Source: Phoronis australis
Lineage: Eukaryota > Phoronida > Phoronidae
Length of the DNA: 64,000 bases
NCBI GenBank assembly: GCA_002633005.1
Contig: NMRA01000059.1
Coordinates: 833,150-897,149, forward strand
Direction: 5' to 3'
Part shown: in pieces, positions 11,758 to 22,781 of the stretch
How positions within the stretch are numbered: the stretch's first letter is position 1
Layout: each line of letters begins with the position of its first letter
Position numbers and translations under genes: made by a program
The notes under the pieces: generated by a model
What the model saw: only the letters and a program-made list of their open reading frames with translations
Databases searched by the model: none
Told to the model about the DNA's origin: nothing

Positions 11758-13297
11758 TTTAAATGTTTAGGGTGAGACTAAAGAAGATATGGATAAACAA
11801 GTGTGCAACTTGGTGTGATATTGTTGACGAATAAGTATTAGGCACTCGATATCCTGTAAAATACATTGTATCGTCTTCGAGTTCTTTTTTTCTGTTTTAT
11901 GGAAGTCTGCATGAAAAAACATGAATTGCGTCATGTCAATTAGCAATATTTTCTCATCTAGCTTAAATACCTATCAATTTTGCATCTTGTAACCACAGTG
12001 AAAACCGACTATGAACCCAAATTCCTGTCAAGAAGACAACTTGTGATTTAAACCATTTATCTCTCTAAAATTGGCCTCAGCATGTCCCTCATTCAGATGA
12101 GAAGCGATTTTTGGATTTGAAAGTAACCGATCCAACATTATTACGTGAGACCATGGTCGTCGTAAAATGCAACACCGCAGAGCTTGTTTTCAACCAATGG
12201 AAAGCCGACAGTTCTTTTGAAGTCCAGTGATATTACTTCTTATTTGACTGAAGAAGGATTTGAGACCAAATTCTATGATAGTAAGTGGTCTAAATCAAAA
12301 GTCTCGGGGTTTTCTTTGAAACACGAGCTTATTGCCGCTATAATGCTCAAAATAATCTGATATTTATTGATTGGGAGTTATCTCCGCCTGGTGAGCGTTA
12401 GATTGCTACCGTGAGCATAACAGGTTCCATAATCCCCCTTTGATTCTCTATATTTTGACGAGGACAGGTGAAATTACGACATATAACTTCAAATCATCTT
12501 TGCGGAGGTAGAACATAGCATTCCATGTTTGGCCTACTTTTCGAAAAGTCGAGACCACTGAACGGACAAATGAAGAAAGATTGACCTCGCACCGTTCAAT
12601 ATTTCATTTTCTGTCAACAGTACCAGTTATTATCCAACATCAAAATGTTGTTGGCATTAGGGTGATGAATGGCTAATTTCTTCATGTAAAGTAGTGGTGA
12701 GCCCAACAGTAGTATACAGCGGCGGTTACAGTGCCCTACTGGCGCACAGCCTAGTGGATAAATAGGGCGGAATCAAAGACGTTGTGGTGGAGGGCACTCT
12801 ACGCGTGTTTCACCCATTCGTCTCACGTAGTCAAACAAGAAACTGCTTGGAGTGATTGTCCGACTTCTTAACGAATGATAAATAAAATATACCACACAGC
12901 ATAGATTACAGACAACAGATTCGCAACTCCAGCATATCCTTACGTGCTGAGTTGAACTCTCCTGACCTATCTGCTGCAGTTTCCGGTCAGTGTATTTTGA
13001 CGAGAAATACTTGCATCTACTTTACGAAAAAATATTAATTTTGGCATTGAAACGCTTTTCATAGTCTTTCAATAGTAGAAGTGTTGGTATTGTGAGTACT
13101 TTTGGCAATGCTACTGGTAATTAATGTAATTACAAAATTCAAACTTCGGTGCCGACTGATTATGCCGTCTGCTTCCCCAATAGGAGCATAGTTATCGGAC
13201 AGTTTTTGATTTATGGTTCACATAGGCCTACTGAGAAAACTACGAAAGCATGCTTATAAATCAACATTCTCAAGTGAGCAGTTCTTCTGGGAAGTGT
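11758..13297. other. Intergenic, nothing recognised
   Basis: No open frame above background, no RNA gene and no repeat shared with the rest of the window was noticed. Confidence 0.5.
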
Positions 13298-13324
13298 TGA
13301 GTGGCCCTTAAAAGGGCCGTTGGT
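13298..13324 (-). promoter_or_regulatory. Histone-type 3' stem-loop, distal of a pair
   Basis: Read on the minus strand the site is CAACGGCCCTTTTAAGGGCC followed by ACTCA. The six-base stem GGCCCT/AGGGCC with loop TTTA and an AAC 5' flank matches the consensus 3' processing stem-loop of replication-dependent histone mRNAs, which binds SLBP. No histone coding sequence lies upstream on this strand in the window. Confidence 0.55.
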
Positions 13325-13338
13325 TGTAGCTATAGCTT

Positions 13339-13364
13339 GAAATGGTTCTTAAAAGAACCGTTGA
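13339..13364 (-). promoter_or_regulatory. Histone-type 3' stem-loop, proximal of a pair
   Basis: On the minus strand: CAACGGTTCTTTTAAGAACC then ATTTC. The stem GGTTCT/AGAACC, loop TTTA and CAAC flank again follow the histone consensus (GGYYCT, four-base loop, AGRRCC). The stem differs from its neighbour by compensatory changes on both arms, which suggests pairing has been conserved. Confidence 0.55.
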
Positions 13365-13930
13365 ATAATTCAACATAAATCACACAGTATACCATGTTCA
13401 CTCAAGTACTGAAGGTAATAGAACAGTAAAACAGGACTCCCTAAAAATCGCGAGCTGTTTTCGAAAACTTTGCGCCATTGGTGATCTGCCAGTGATTGGT
13501 TCATGCATTTACGGCGGGAAAATAATAGACCAAGTATCGTGCACGGGTGCACTGTCGCAACACTTTGTATCTTATTCTTATTTGGCCAATCTGTTGATAC
13601 AGTAAATTTCCTTATTTATGCCCATCCTGATTTGACTGCAACTTGAGCTTGTTGGGTTCTATCATATATTGGGTTGGCATTGGGACCCACATGATGCTTA
13701 CTCGAATGGGTTTCGTTTTACCAAGTATTTCAAATTGAGGTGAAGTAAATAAACAAAGTGGGTAATTATCATCACCAGAATTTCATCATTAGTATCTTTT
13801 GCCGGGTGCTCAAATTTTCTGATATTAGGGATTGTCAGATTTGTAAGGTAGAAGTGTTTCGCTGGATTTCCAGGTCTGTGGCGTTATTTATACCGAACCA
13901 AAATTAAAAAACAGACCTTTGTTTAAATCA

Positions 13931-14055
13931 GGAGCTGCATGATACACATTTATTAAACGTGCGCAGGCATTGCACTGATCACTTGGAACCATTTTTATGG
14001 TTTATTAATATATAGTTAAACCAAGCTTAGGAACTTGAAACCTGATTCACGGCAA
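13931..14055 (-). mobile_element. SINE body fragment, third copy
   Basis: The segment matches the body of the SINE at 63612-63827: cgtgcgcaggc, attgcactgatcac.tgga.cc and gaaacctg occur in the same order and orientation. The tRNA-derived head is lost or unrecognisable. Confidence 0.6.
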
Positions 14056-15482
14056 TTTTTGGCAGTGGGATTTTCTGAAAAATGCTCGTAAGTTGAAAAC
14101 AAAGTTTGATAGCAATGCACTGCAGTTTTGTAGAAACTCTGTTCATAGGTTACAGATGCGTCACAGAGCTTAACTTTGATGAATTCTAGCTTACGATTTC
14201 ACCTGTTTCGGAGACCGGGTTTCAACCACTTTTGGGCTATAATAAGCGCCCACTTCGTGAAGCGGGTGTTTCTAAGCACCCTGGCCGCTTATTAGGGCCC
14301 ATACGGTAATATTTCAGAAGGGCAATACTTAGTATCCTTTATGCACGGGACCCTTTGTTACATTAGGAGTGGGATTGGCTCATTATATACACTACAGGTA
14401 GAATAGGACTTTAAAAAACTGGTGGAAGAATTTTGATTTTGTCATAAACGTTCGTTTGAAAGGCTTAAGTTTAGAAATGTTAGGACTCAAAAGGCGGAAA
14501 TTTCAAAAAACATATGTCCGCTTGCACAAAAATAACATTGATGCATAAAAACAACCTTTACACCCCGCTGGTGTTGCTGTTCCATGTTTTCAAAAAAGTT
14601 GGTTGCATTTTCATAGACGGCAGTCGAGAGATTTTGTGCGGCATATGTTCGACATGAAATGAGTGTGTAACCTGCTGTTGAATTGCGAGATAGATTTTGA
14701 CTGGTTCGGGTGCTTATTTATGAAGTATTAATGTAATCTTTATTGATGTTAAAGGTTTTACCAGCGTTCTATTTATTTGTACACGAATGTGAATGTGTTG
14801 AAATCGCTGATCCAAATCCTGACCAACCGTCTGATCAGGGCCAGCGAAGAGTAATTTGGTTAATTCGCACACTAGGCTGTGGCTGAACTTCCTCGTAAGG
14901 ACAGGAGTTTACGAGCTACTACCTTTGGAAGAAATTTAGCGGATATTTTTTGTCAAAAAGTTTACCAGATAGTTTTCATCAAAACGGAGAAAACAAAAAT
15001 GGATTTGTGAAGACAGGATTAAGACTAAGTAGTAGAGTCTCTTAAAAACATTCATCATAGAAGTGCCTTGAACAAATGTATAAAGTCTTATTGCTGAAAC
15101 AACTGCCATTCACGTTGACACAAGAAGTAAGGTTTTCTTCCCACAGCCGATTGTGGGGTCTTCAGATGGTATGGAGGCTAATTCCTTTGCATTTCGCGTG
15201 TGTGGCCGAACAACCGGCCACACAGTAGCCGACCATGATTAGCAGACGACGTACTTGCCGGAAATTGCACCAGATAATTTAGCCAGATGTCGCCAGTGAA
15301 TAATGACGTAAGGGCTTGTGCGTAAGGTCACAGATTTCGTCCATTGAAAGTACATGTATATGGAGTTGGCGGTCCATGTACTATAGTCTATGCACACAGT
15401 TTGGTCATCTTGAAAACTATAATTTATGCGTAGACAGCCCAAAAAGATAGTAATTAATGGAAGAACTTTCACACAATGGCTG
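14056..15482. other. Intergenic; decayed cgcttatta repeat
   Basis: At 14230-14310, ataataagcgcccacttcg...ctggccgcttattagggccc forms imperfect inverted ends and resembles 21780-21860. Nothing else is assignable. Confidence 0.4.
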
Positions 15483-15613
15483 CACTTGATTGTCTTCGCC
15501 GGTTCCGTCTGGTCAAGCGGTTAAGACATCTGATTGGTGTGTAAACCGGAAGTAGTCATCGAAAGTCAGACGTCCATCTGGTTGACCCAGCGGAATCGGC
15601 AAAGTAAATTAAG
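15483..15613. mobile_element. Palindromic (foldback) MITE, copy 1
   Basis: The left arm (ggttccgtctggtcaagcgg, then ttaagacatctgattgg) pairs with the right arm (cagacgtccatctggttgac, then ccagcggaatcggc). Almost the whole element folds back on itself. A second copy with the same arms is at 47932-48072. Confidence 0.75.
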
Positions 15614-15648
15614 CATACCCATTCTAACGTCAGATAGTTGGAAATTGT

Positions 15649-15906
15649 TTGCGTATTGTTTTCAGGAGATGTTATTCCATGGTTTTAATCATAATTGAAC
15701 TAAACCGGTGTCTTCTGTCGATTCCTGCGCCGACAGTGACATGTCAGCCTATAAAGAATGACCGTATTTTATACGGATTTGATTCAATAAACGAAGAATA
15801 CGGACGTAGAAATAAAGTTATGCAGATCCTTCAAAAACGTCAGTATTTATTCAAACCTATTACCAATTTCCGTGATGATAAAAGAGCGCATTACCCACAA
15901 GGGTAG
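15649..15906 (+). other. Open frame of unknown nature
   Basis: The frame spans about 85 codons and its C-terminal half reads like a charged soluble protein (FDSINEEYGRRNKVMQILQK). A tgttttcag acceptor lies at its start. No family is recognised and no companion exons are evident, so it may be chance. Confidence 0.2.
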
Positions 15907-16075
15907 AACGAGGTATGGGCCTCCATCCAGCATATGATGAGTCTCGTGGGAAAAGAAAGATTCCCACCTTGAAAACAATCATGAAAGTTGTCCTATCTCT
16001 CCCCCACAGTGATGCAGACTGTGAGAGAGAACATTTCCAGTGGTCAGAAAAATCCTCACAGATTGCAAGAAAAAT

Positions 16076-16167
16076 GTGAACACTCTAGCAGCACTACTGT
16101 GAACACTCTAGCAGCACTACTGTGAACACTCTAGCAGCACTACTGTGAACACTCTAGCAGCACTACT
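16076..16167. repeat. 23-bp minisatellite, four units
   Basis: The unit gtgaacactctagcagcact act is repeated four times without visible differences, implying recent expansion or homogenisation. Confidence 0.95.
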
Positions 16168-17105
16168 GCAGTGCAAGATGAACACTTGTATTTGCTGTGA
16201 TCAGACACCCTGTGATAAACACTTACACTTTGTAAAAAAGCAGCATCTGAATACAACCAGGAGTATTCATCCCTTGGCTAAGAATTTAAAAACATGAGAA
16301 TACATGCGGTGCATGATGACTATAATCGGTTCAGATGTTGTTTAATGAAGCTGCGCTACTCACTAGTTTGTATGGGCGTGTCTTTATTTCATTGAATTGT
16401 CAAAATGTCACGTTGCAATCCAGTTTAGAGATATTATTGATTTTTTCCTTCAAATGTTGATGTTCACAGATGATACAGGTGGGGGCCTGAGGGGATTGAC
16501 ATGTATGTAGCCCGCCGCTTATAAGTGACATGACACATGCTCTTATAGTGGCCCACAATGCAATACAAGTAGGCCTAACCACACGATGTTCATTGCAAAA
16601 ATTGAATGAACATGTTCACATGAATACATAATGTACATTTATTGCTATGTCTTCAATCGGACACACCCGTCGTAATCAGAGGAGAGTAATTTAAAACAAA
16701 CTAGTGCGAAAACGTACAGAAAGGAGTGCCTGCGATGGTCCTGAAGACTTTTTGAAAGTGGTGTTTTTGCGACGTTGGAAGCTAAATCTGAGAGTCCCCA
16801 GTCCGAACTGCCAAGACACTGGGCAAGAATCTATCCTCAAATAGCGGACTTTTCATATTGATGCCTTCTAGAGCAATGAGAGAGAAAGTGACTTCCGCTT
16901 GATCTTTCCTCAGAAAGTTGCTGCTTTCTTACAGTGGTTCATAATACTTCAAGTCTCCTTTTTTGCTATTTGAACCAATTAAATTGAATTATGTCGTTCC
17001 TGGTATCTCCTAAATCAAAACTTTTTCGTTTGTAATGTAACGTAAATTTAAATCCCAAGGCATCAAACCCTTTGAAATACACTGATCGGTTGTCTACGTA
17101 TGTCA
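16168..17105. other. Intergenic / 3' flank of minus-strand gene
   Basis: No coding signal is seen. This is the downstream flank of the gene ending at 17425. Confidence 0.4.
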
Positions 17106-17111
17106 TTTATT
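17106..17111 (-). terminator. Poly(A) signal AATAAA
   Basis: The plus strand reads tttatt, giving AATAAA on the minus strand about 315 bases beyond the stop codon of the 347-residue gene. It is the first canonical hexamer I noticed downstream. Confidence 0.45.
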
Positions 17112-17424
17112 ATGTGGAAAAACAAAATATCCATACATTCCACAGCAATTCATTAGGCGATGTACTCTGCCAACGTGATAACCCAGTCAAATCGTCCTTC
17201 GTTGAATGTGAATTGAAGAACACGAGGATAGCCAGACTCCATATATTTCTGGGTTGCGTTCTGCGGAGCACGTTTCTTGCGAGAAAAGAGGAACCATGCA
17301 AGACCACGGAATGTTAAATCATTTGAACACGTTGTAAGCCAAGAGTTCTCGCCGCAAGTGTCTTGCGAGTATTTTGCGGCAGAATGTGCCCATCCAAACC
17401 CTAACGTTTATATAATCTGTTTAC

Positions 17425-18468
17425 TCATGCGACTTTATGGGATTGCGTGTCTAGAATCTCTTGGTTAATAGGAATACATATAATCGGCTTTTTTACTGTC
17501 CTGCTGAGAGATTGTATATGATTACCTCGGCGCTTTGCTTGTTTCTTATTAACTTCATTGGCACAATCTCCTTGATCTCCAAGCTTTTCCCAATACGAGT
17601 CCGAAGCAAGACAAGCCTTGAAGCACCCTTTGCACATGTAAGGACAGCCAGCACTGTGCTGTATTTCTAACTCCTCGTCGTAAAGAAGCGGAAGGAAGTA
17701 GCCGCCACTGTACAGTTTCCGCGGTGTCACCGTGCGATCGTTGAGGCCTGATTTGTATGCATCTGTCGTTAATGAACTTAGGCCCAAATTGAGCGAATTT
17801 TCTATTTTCAGTGATTCCGTATTCCACGCAGGTGCCGAACGCACCCTTGTGTTGTACGCCTCGCGCATGGCATCTAGTGTGCGAAAGCTTGTTGAATGAG
17901 TATCTAATACTTTTGCATGTGTGCGAACTTCTAGAGCACTCACGCACCTTGCACTTGTAACGTCTACTGATGGCACCAGCGCTGAAGTTTCTGGGTATGT
18001 GCCCGTTTGGTCAGTTACCATTTTCCGAATGTCGATGCAAGGGAAGTCGTCAGATTCCGGAGTAGGTCGATAGACTGATGTCATTGGTCGATGCTTTCGT
18101 AATGTGTGTAAATTGAATAGCTTTCTTCCATCGCTTTTATTACAGCTATTAAGAGCGTCGTCGTTAAGCTTATCGTCACTTGGTAGCAAACCTTTGCCTC
18201 TGATTACTTCATGACAAGGTATTGTTTGCCTCCTCTTCTCAAAATGGCGTCTGCCCATAACACACCCTGCAATCTTTGCTCTTTCCTGTATGCTATGTAC
18301 AATGGCTTCATGAACGTTGGGTGTAGTACTGGACCTCTTAGCGATCCCGATCGGAAGTAGCCAAGAGTTTGCTGATATACCATTAAGAACAACATTACCC
18401 TCAAACGCATTCCCATTCGGGTGAGGAAGGCGAATCTTGTGGAAGATTTTATCCGTTAAGTCTGACAT
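17425..18468 (-). CDS. Uncharacterised 347-residue protein, single exon
   Basis: This is the longest uninterrupted frame in the window, from ATG at 18468 to TGA at 17425-17427. The start has a purine at -3 (gcgcaATG). I do not recognise the family. There is no signal peptide or membrane span. The chain is polar and basic, with a short patch around residues 22-45 (EGNVVLNGISANSW), a hydrophilic middle, and a conserved-looking stretch at 224-265 (NSLNLGLSSL, then KLYSGGYFLP). A cysteine cluster C-x3-C-x2-C-x3-C lies at residues 275-286, which could bind metal or form disulphides, and a basic tail (KKQAKRRG) starts near 308. The lack of introns contrasts with the neighbouring collagen gene and is common for sperm or ciliary proteins and for retrocopies, but no function is claimed. 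A YY1-type site lies upstream and a poly(A) signal downstream. Confidence 0.7.
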   Translation of the reverse strand: MSDLTDKIFHKIRLPHPNGNAFEGNVVLNGISANSWLLPIGIAKRSSTTPNVHEAIVHSIQERAKIAGCVMGRRHFEKRRQTIPCHEVIRGKGLLPSDDKLNDDALNSCNKSDGRKLFNLHTLRKHRPMTSVYRPTPESDDFPCIDIRKMVTDQTGTYPETSALVPSVDVTSARCVSALEVRTHAKVLDTHSTSFRTLDAMREAYNTRVRSAPAWNTESLKIENSLNLGLSSLTTDAYKSGLNDRTVTPRKLYSGGYFLPLLYDEELEIQHSAGCPYMCKGCFKACLASDSYWEKLGDQGDCANEVNKKQAKRRGNHIQSLSRTVKKPIICIPINQEILDTQSHKVA

Positions 18469-18802
18469 TGCGCAAATCTACAAAAGCAATTAGTCTAAGT
18501 ATTAGTCTTAAAAACCGATTCAAGTATAAGTTGTGCAAGAGTGTGGAGTTATTATCATCCTACACAGGAACGTTAGGGGACATAGATACGACTCGTGCAC
18601 CATGGAATACCATGACGAATTCTTTAAATGGAATAGTGCTTAGCAAGAGGGTCCTAACAATTTCCGTATTGATGAACATGCAGTGAAAGGAAAAGAACGA
18701 CATGCCGCTTTCTGTCATGGCGATTAATTATGTCAACGCAAAATTACTAGTAATTATTATTAGGGCGACAAAGTTCTAATTACCGAATAGCGGAGTTGCA
18801 TA

Positions 18803-18814
18803 GCCGCCATATTG
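18803..18814 (-). promoter_or_regulatory. YY1-type motif, candidate promoter element
   Basis: The minus strand reads CAATATGGCGGC, which fits the YY1 consensus AAnATGGCGGC in the direction of transcription. It lies about 335 bases upstream of the ATG at 18468, a plausible distance for a TSS-proximal YY1 site with a 5' UTR. Confidence 0.4.
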
Positions 18815-18892
18815 GAAATGGGTCAGAATGTTGCATTGTTGTTAAGTCGGTAAACAAGTACGTCGGCAAGCGTGGGGGCGAATAGGCCACAG

Positions 18893-19115
18893 GGAGGTTA
18901 TACGTGTTGTGTGCCTGGCTGCTATAATACCAGTTAGCGAGATAAAGAATTTAGTTACTACCTGTTTCCCAACTATCAGAATTGCATAAAAATGGGTCAG
19001 AAACATCGGTAGAGCTGGTAGCAAAGGACAATTTAGTGAATTATTTCCGACTTCGTGGCCTAAAGTATGCAGCGCTCATTTTGAGGACTGCCAGAAAACG
19101 TATCTTGGAAACTGA
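18893..19115 (+). pseudogene. Dead THAP zinc-finger domain
   Basis: In one frame the translation gives YTCCVPGCYN near 18899, then FSYYLFPNYQNCIKMGQ, then after frame breaks TSWPKVCSAHFEDCQKTYLGN near 19050. C-x-P-x-C at the start, an F-x-x-P segment, a Trp and the C-x2-HF pair are the signature of a C2CH THAP domain, about 75 residues here. Several stops show it is not functional. THAP domains of this type occur in P-element-like transposases and in host transcription factors. It lies head to head with the 347-residue gene. Confidence 0.7.
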
Positions 19116-19987
19116 CCAACAATATTTCCCTTGAAAGAAACAGTAACAAATACTCCAGGGCGGAGGGTAGTAAAATATCTAGTTTTCGCTTGACCAGAAC
19201 CAAGCCAATTTGAGCAATTTTGAGGATAGTGCTTCTGCACAATCACCTGTTCTGTCAGTGTCGACTCAGTTAACGCACACTTTGCATTAACATGCTAAGA
19301 CAAATTCCAGAATATTATTGTTTACTTTCTACAAAATTGTGGTGAATTCCTATCAAAATTCGTTGTTAAATTACGATCATTTTTCAGAAAATTGTGTTGA
19401 AATCCCAGGGCGAAATCTCTCCGACAAATGCGTTGCTGCCGGTCTCGCAATCGTCGATAGGGCTTGAATTCTTGAATAAGACACAACAAATTACCTGAAA
19501 TCTTCCTCAAGTTTTCCAAATAACATCTCTAAGATTTTTAAGTCTTTGTGGAGTGTGGATTAAGTGCAGATTAAGTCCAAATCTGCGCTAGATTGTAGCC
19601 CGCAACACAACAAAAATCTCTGAGGGAACACACGTTGTTGTCCCGTGACGTTTGTTTTGAAGTTTGCATGTGTGTCTGTGAGAGTAGGCGTGCGTGTGAA
19701 TGTCATCAGAGTTGCTTTGCCAGAGTAAATGCGATGTAATGATCTAGGTGTGCATTGTAACCAAAGAAATGAACTCAAGCAGTCAAGCAGAGCGTACGTG
19801 TTCTAATATTTAGCTTAGCACTTGCTGGACTCAATCTGCTAAAAAACGTTCTATAATTGCTTCGGTAAGACCGATATGTCACTCATTGAATCGCCGGCTG
19901 AGTGAATGCGTGACCGTACAGCTATTTTCCGGAAGATTCAGGGTGTAAGGGTACGAATGTGTTCACTATCAGTGGGTCATTTTGACT

Positions 19988-21423
19988 TTAAAAGAGCATG
20001 CACCCAAAAAACAACCTAATTTGCATCAATTTAGATCGAGTAGTTCTACTCCATAACAACACCGTAGCCTACAAAGTTCGGCAGGCCATTGAATGTCCGT
20101 AGCAGGAGTTTGGGGTCTGTTCAGAGATAATTTCGAAGTCTTTTCCGTGTGATACAGACAGGAGAACCTAGATCTGTGTTGTTTAGACTTGTGATTTTTT
20201 GAGTTCTAAACACAAAACGCTTGTTATCCTGGCCAGTGGCTCGGAGCCCAATCAGGCCCGTCGCGGCTAGCCGGATTGACTCGTTATCCCGGCCAGTGGC
20301 TCGGAAACTGATCAGACATCACGAACATAAACCAGCCAAAGTTCAGTGGAAACTAAACTTCCAGTCAAGAAAATACTATACATGTACTTGTGAGCCAAAG
20401 TAATGTGCACCGGATTATATTGGTGAATTAGCCACGAAACTGCAAATCTACTTACTCGTCGGGGGCCGCGAATTCAGGTTCCGCTTTGGCCACAGCACAG
20501 TCAGGGCAGAAGTTGTACATTGACAATCATTATTTGAGTAATGTAAATGTAAATAAATAATCCCCAAACACCTGGCCGTGGGATGGAAATCGAGTTGTTT
20601 CACAACAGTTTCTGCCAGCAAACACTAAATTAGCATGAGCTCATACGGCCTCGGTGTCCCGTCAATTACTTTTATTGCACCTAAAGCCGGTAACGCAGTG
20701 ATTTATTCATTGCTGGCTTCTCAAATCATTGGCACTCACGAACATTCCAAAGGCATTACAAATTGCATCTAATGAGACAGACTTTGTTTCAGTTTTATAT
20801 AAGTATTGGTCAGGGTGAGAATAATTCATTTTGAAAGAGAACGCTCAGTAATAAACGCCAACGTGGCAACTCGCAATCCCGACTAAGGACGAGCTAGAGC
20901 TCATCAGTCCCAACTTCGCAGGTGGATCGTTAAGTTTTACATGCTATCAATTCGAACCGGAATACAGTGATGAAGAAATACTAGAGAGGCACCGTGAACA
21001 AGCTCAGACAACGGAACGCATGGAGTTATTTGGTAAGCCGGCATTCGTCAGGCACTTTCGACATCTGCAGGTCACAGACACGGAGATGTTTCACGGCCTC
21101 ATACTTGCTATTTACAGCGTACATTTCATTCTTCACTACCATGAGCCACTTCCTAATCATTTCGGACTCTCGAGGATGTAAAAAAACGATATACTCGCTT
21201 TCCTCGCAGCTGCTTAGTTCGAACAAGAGGGAACGATGCACTGCAACATAGCGGCATTCACTCTACATGTGAACCACTGACGTCGATAGCGTCGTTTCTC
21301 ACCTTCCTCACAGGTTAACGCGACACCTCTTGGCAAGGTAAGGTCGACCCTATGCGAGGCGATGTGAATATAGACCTATTAAGATGGAAAAAACTAATCA
21401 AATCGGGTGGCATTCTCCTTTAA
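19988..21423 (-). mobile_element. P-element-like THAP transposon, copy B
   Basis: Terminal inverted repeats are ttaaaagagcatgcaccc on the left and, inverted, ttaaaggagaatgccaccc on the right. The interior carries a THAP-domain remnant and is collinear, in opposite orientation, with the element at 35457-36420, with extra internal sequence (1436 against 964 bp). A 38-bp segment (cttgttatcc.ggccagtggc and on) is tandemly duplicated about 61 bases apart at 20220 and 20280, whereas copy A has it once. No catalytic transposase core is visible, so the element is non-autonomous. Confidence 0.75.
21074..21249 (-). pseudogene. THAP domain remnant in transposon copy B
   Basis: From ATG at 21249 the frame reads MLQCIVPSCSN and meets a stop, and a one-base deletion in the T run near 21180 shifts the rest. 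The continuation PRESEMIRKWLMVVKNEMYA, then [10 protein letters not shown], is in another frame. It is closely similar to copy A. Homology stops right after the VC codon in both copies, where a THAP domain would continue with x2-H-F. Confidence 0.75.
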
Positions 21424-22172
21424 AAACAACGATTATGATTAGTTAAATAATTGCTCTTAGAAATAATGTAAAAGTTTTTTACGATATCAGAAACTTTCGG
21501 AAATTAGAGCCAATGTATTTCTTGCCGATACAATGTTACCCGATTCATGAATATATAGTTCCCGACTAAATGTCTTCGATAACAGCCGGTACATTATGCA
21601 GGGTGCGCTTCTTGGCCGCTTGCTAACATTGGTCGAGTTTCTTTTTTGAATCGCGGCGTAAGTTGGAATTGTATACGCCCATAACGGTGAGACTCGTGGT
21701 TTACAAATTCAGGACTGTCGGATCTTTCAATTGATAAATTGGATACGTTAAAAGTACAGGTAAGGCATTTTCCGCTTGTAGTTCATGGGCTGGGCGCTTA
21801 CTTTAGCGAAGTCTGAAAACGCGTGGGGGCACTTATTGGGGCATGGACGCTTATTAAGTCGAATAGCGGCAGAAATACATACAGCAGAGTAGTTAAATGC
21901 ACAAAAATCACACGTCGTGCAAACCAATCGGCCATTCCACATACGTTAATCAATCACAATAGCCTTTGCGCATCCTAATTTCCGGACATGCGCAATCGTT
22001 AAATCGATTCGGTTGCAACTCCGCAATTGCTTATAACTTTCCCGTTAATTCACAGCCATCGTGACTGGAAATTTCTGGTCATTTTATTTGACTGGTAATG
22101 CAGCTTTTTTATTTTGTCAAAAGTGTTATCTAGAAAGTGATTCACAGTAATTCCTTGCTGACATCGTTTATA
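21424..22172. other. Intergenic; second cgcttatta-type repeat
   Basis: At 21780-21860, gggcgcttactttagcgaag ... gcacttattggggc ... gacgcttattaag resembles 14230-14310. No gene is seen. Confidence 0.4.
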
Positions 22173-22781
22173 GAGGCATGGAACGCGATAGCTCGTCAAA
22201 AATATAATTTAAACAATTCTCGACGAAATTACCATCCCGCAGTATCTGATACAGCGTTATTCAGTTTCCCTTGTGAGGTAATTTCGAGAAAAAATCACAA
22301 AATTGATGATTATAGAAATATGCGCGGCGAAGGAAAAACTCTGTAATCATCACACTTTCTAACCTCCCTCCCACTTATGACAAATGCGCTCACAATCATC
22401 CGACAAGAAGCTGACTGACAAGAAAACGGCAGATTGAGTGATCGCACCTCGAATCTGAAGTCGACGGAACAGTATGAGGCAAGCCATTTTCCAAAAATAA
22501 TTCCAAGTGAATTTTAGAATTTATTTGAGCACTACGACACCTTTGCAATTAGTTTTATTAACAGTCTGGACTGACATCAATATCCATTGCCTCTACGGCT
22601 ATGTCTTGTGATATCCAATAAGGAGACGTGCTTTGCCTTGACGGGGGAAAATCAACGAAGAAATTCCAGTTCTTTGCGAACAAACGGTGAAAATAACTGT
22701 TGAGCAGGTTGAATCCTGTTTCAGTAGCAGAGAAACACTTTGAATAATGTAAATTAGTCTGTCTTTCGCGTTCCATGCCTC
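22173..22781 (+). mobile_element. Non-autonomous DNA transposon, family Z copy 2
   Basis: The left end gaggcatggaacgcga is matched by the inverted right end tcgcgttccatgcctc, a clear 16-bp TIR. The interior of 0.6 kb lacks a transposase and is homologous to 11228-11757 (+) and 58857-59110 (-). Segments such as ggtgagcaggtt / gttgagcaggttgaatcctg and aaattagtctgtc are shared. Confidence 0.85.

Noticed and set aside
13370-13552. Histone gene belonging to the two stem-loops
   Set aside because: The minus-strand frame just upstream of the hairpins has no similarity to any core or linker histone.
16076-16167. CRISPR-like array
   Set aside because: The units are directly adjacent without unique spacers and the genome is eukaryotic; it is a minisatellite.
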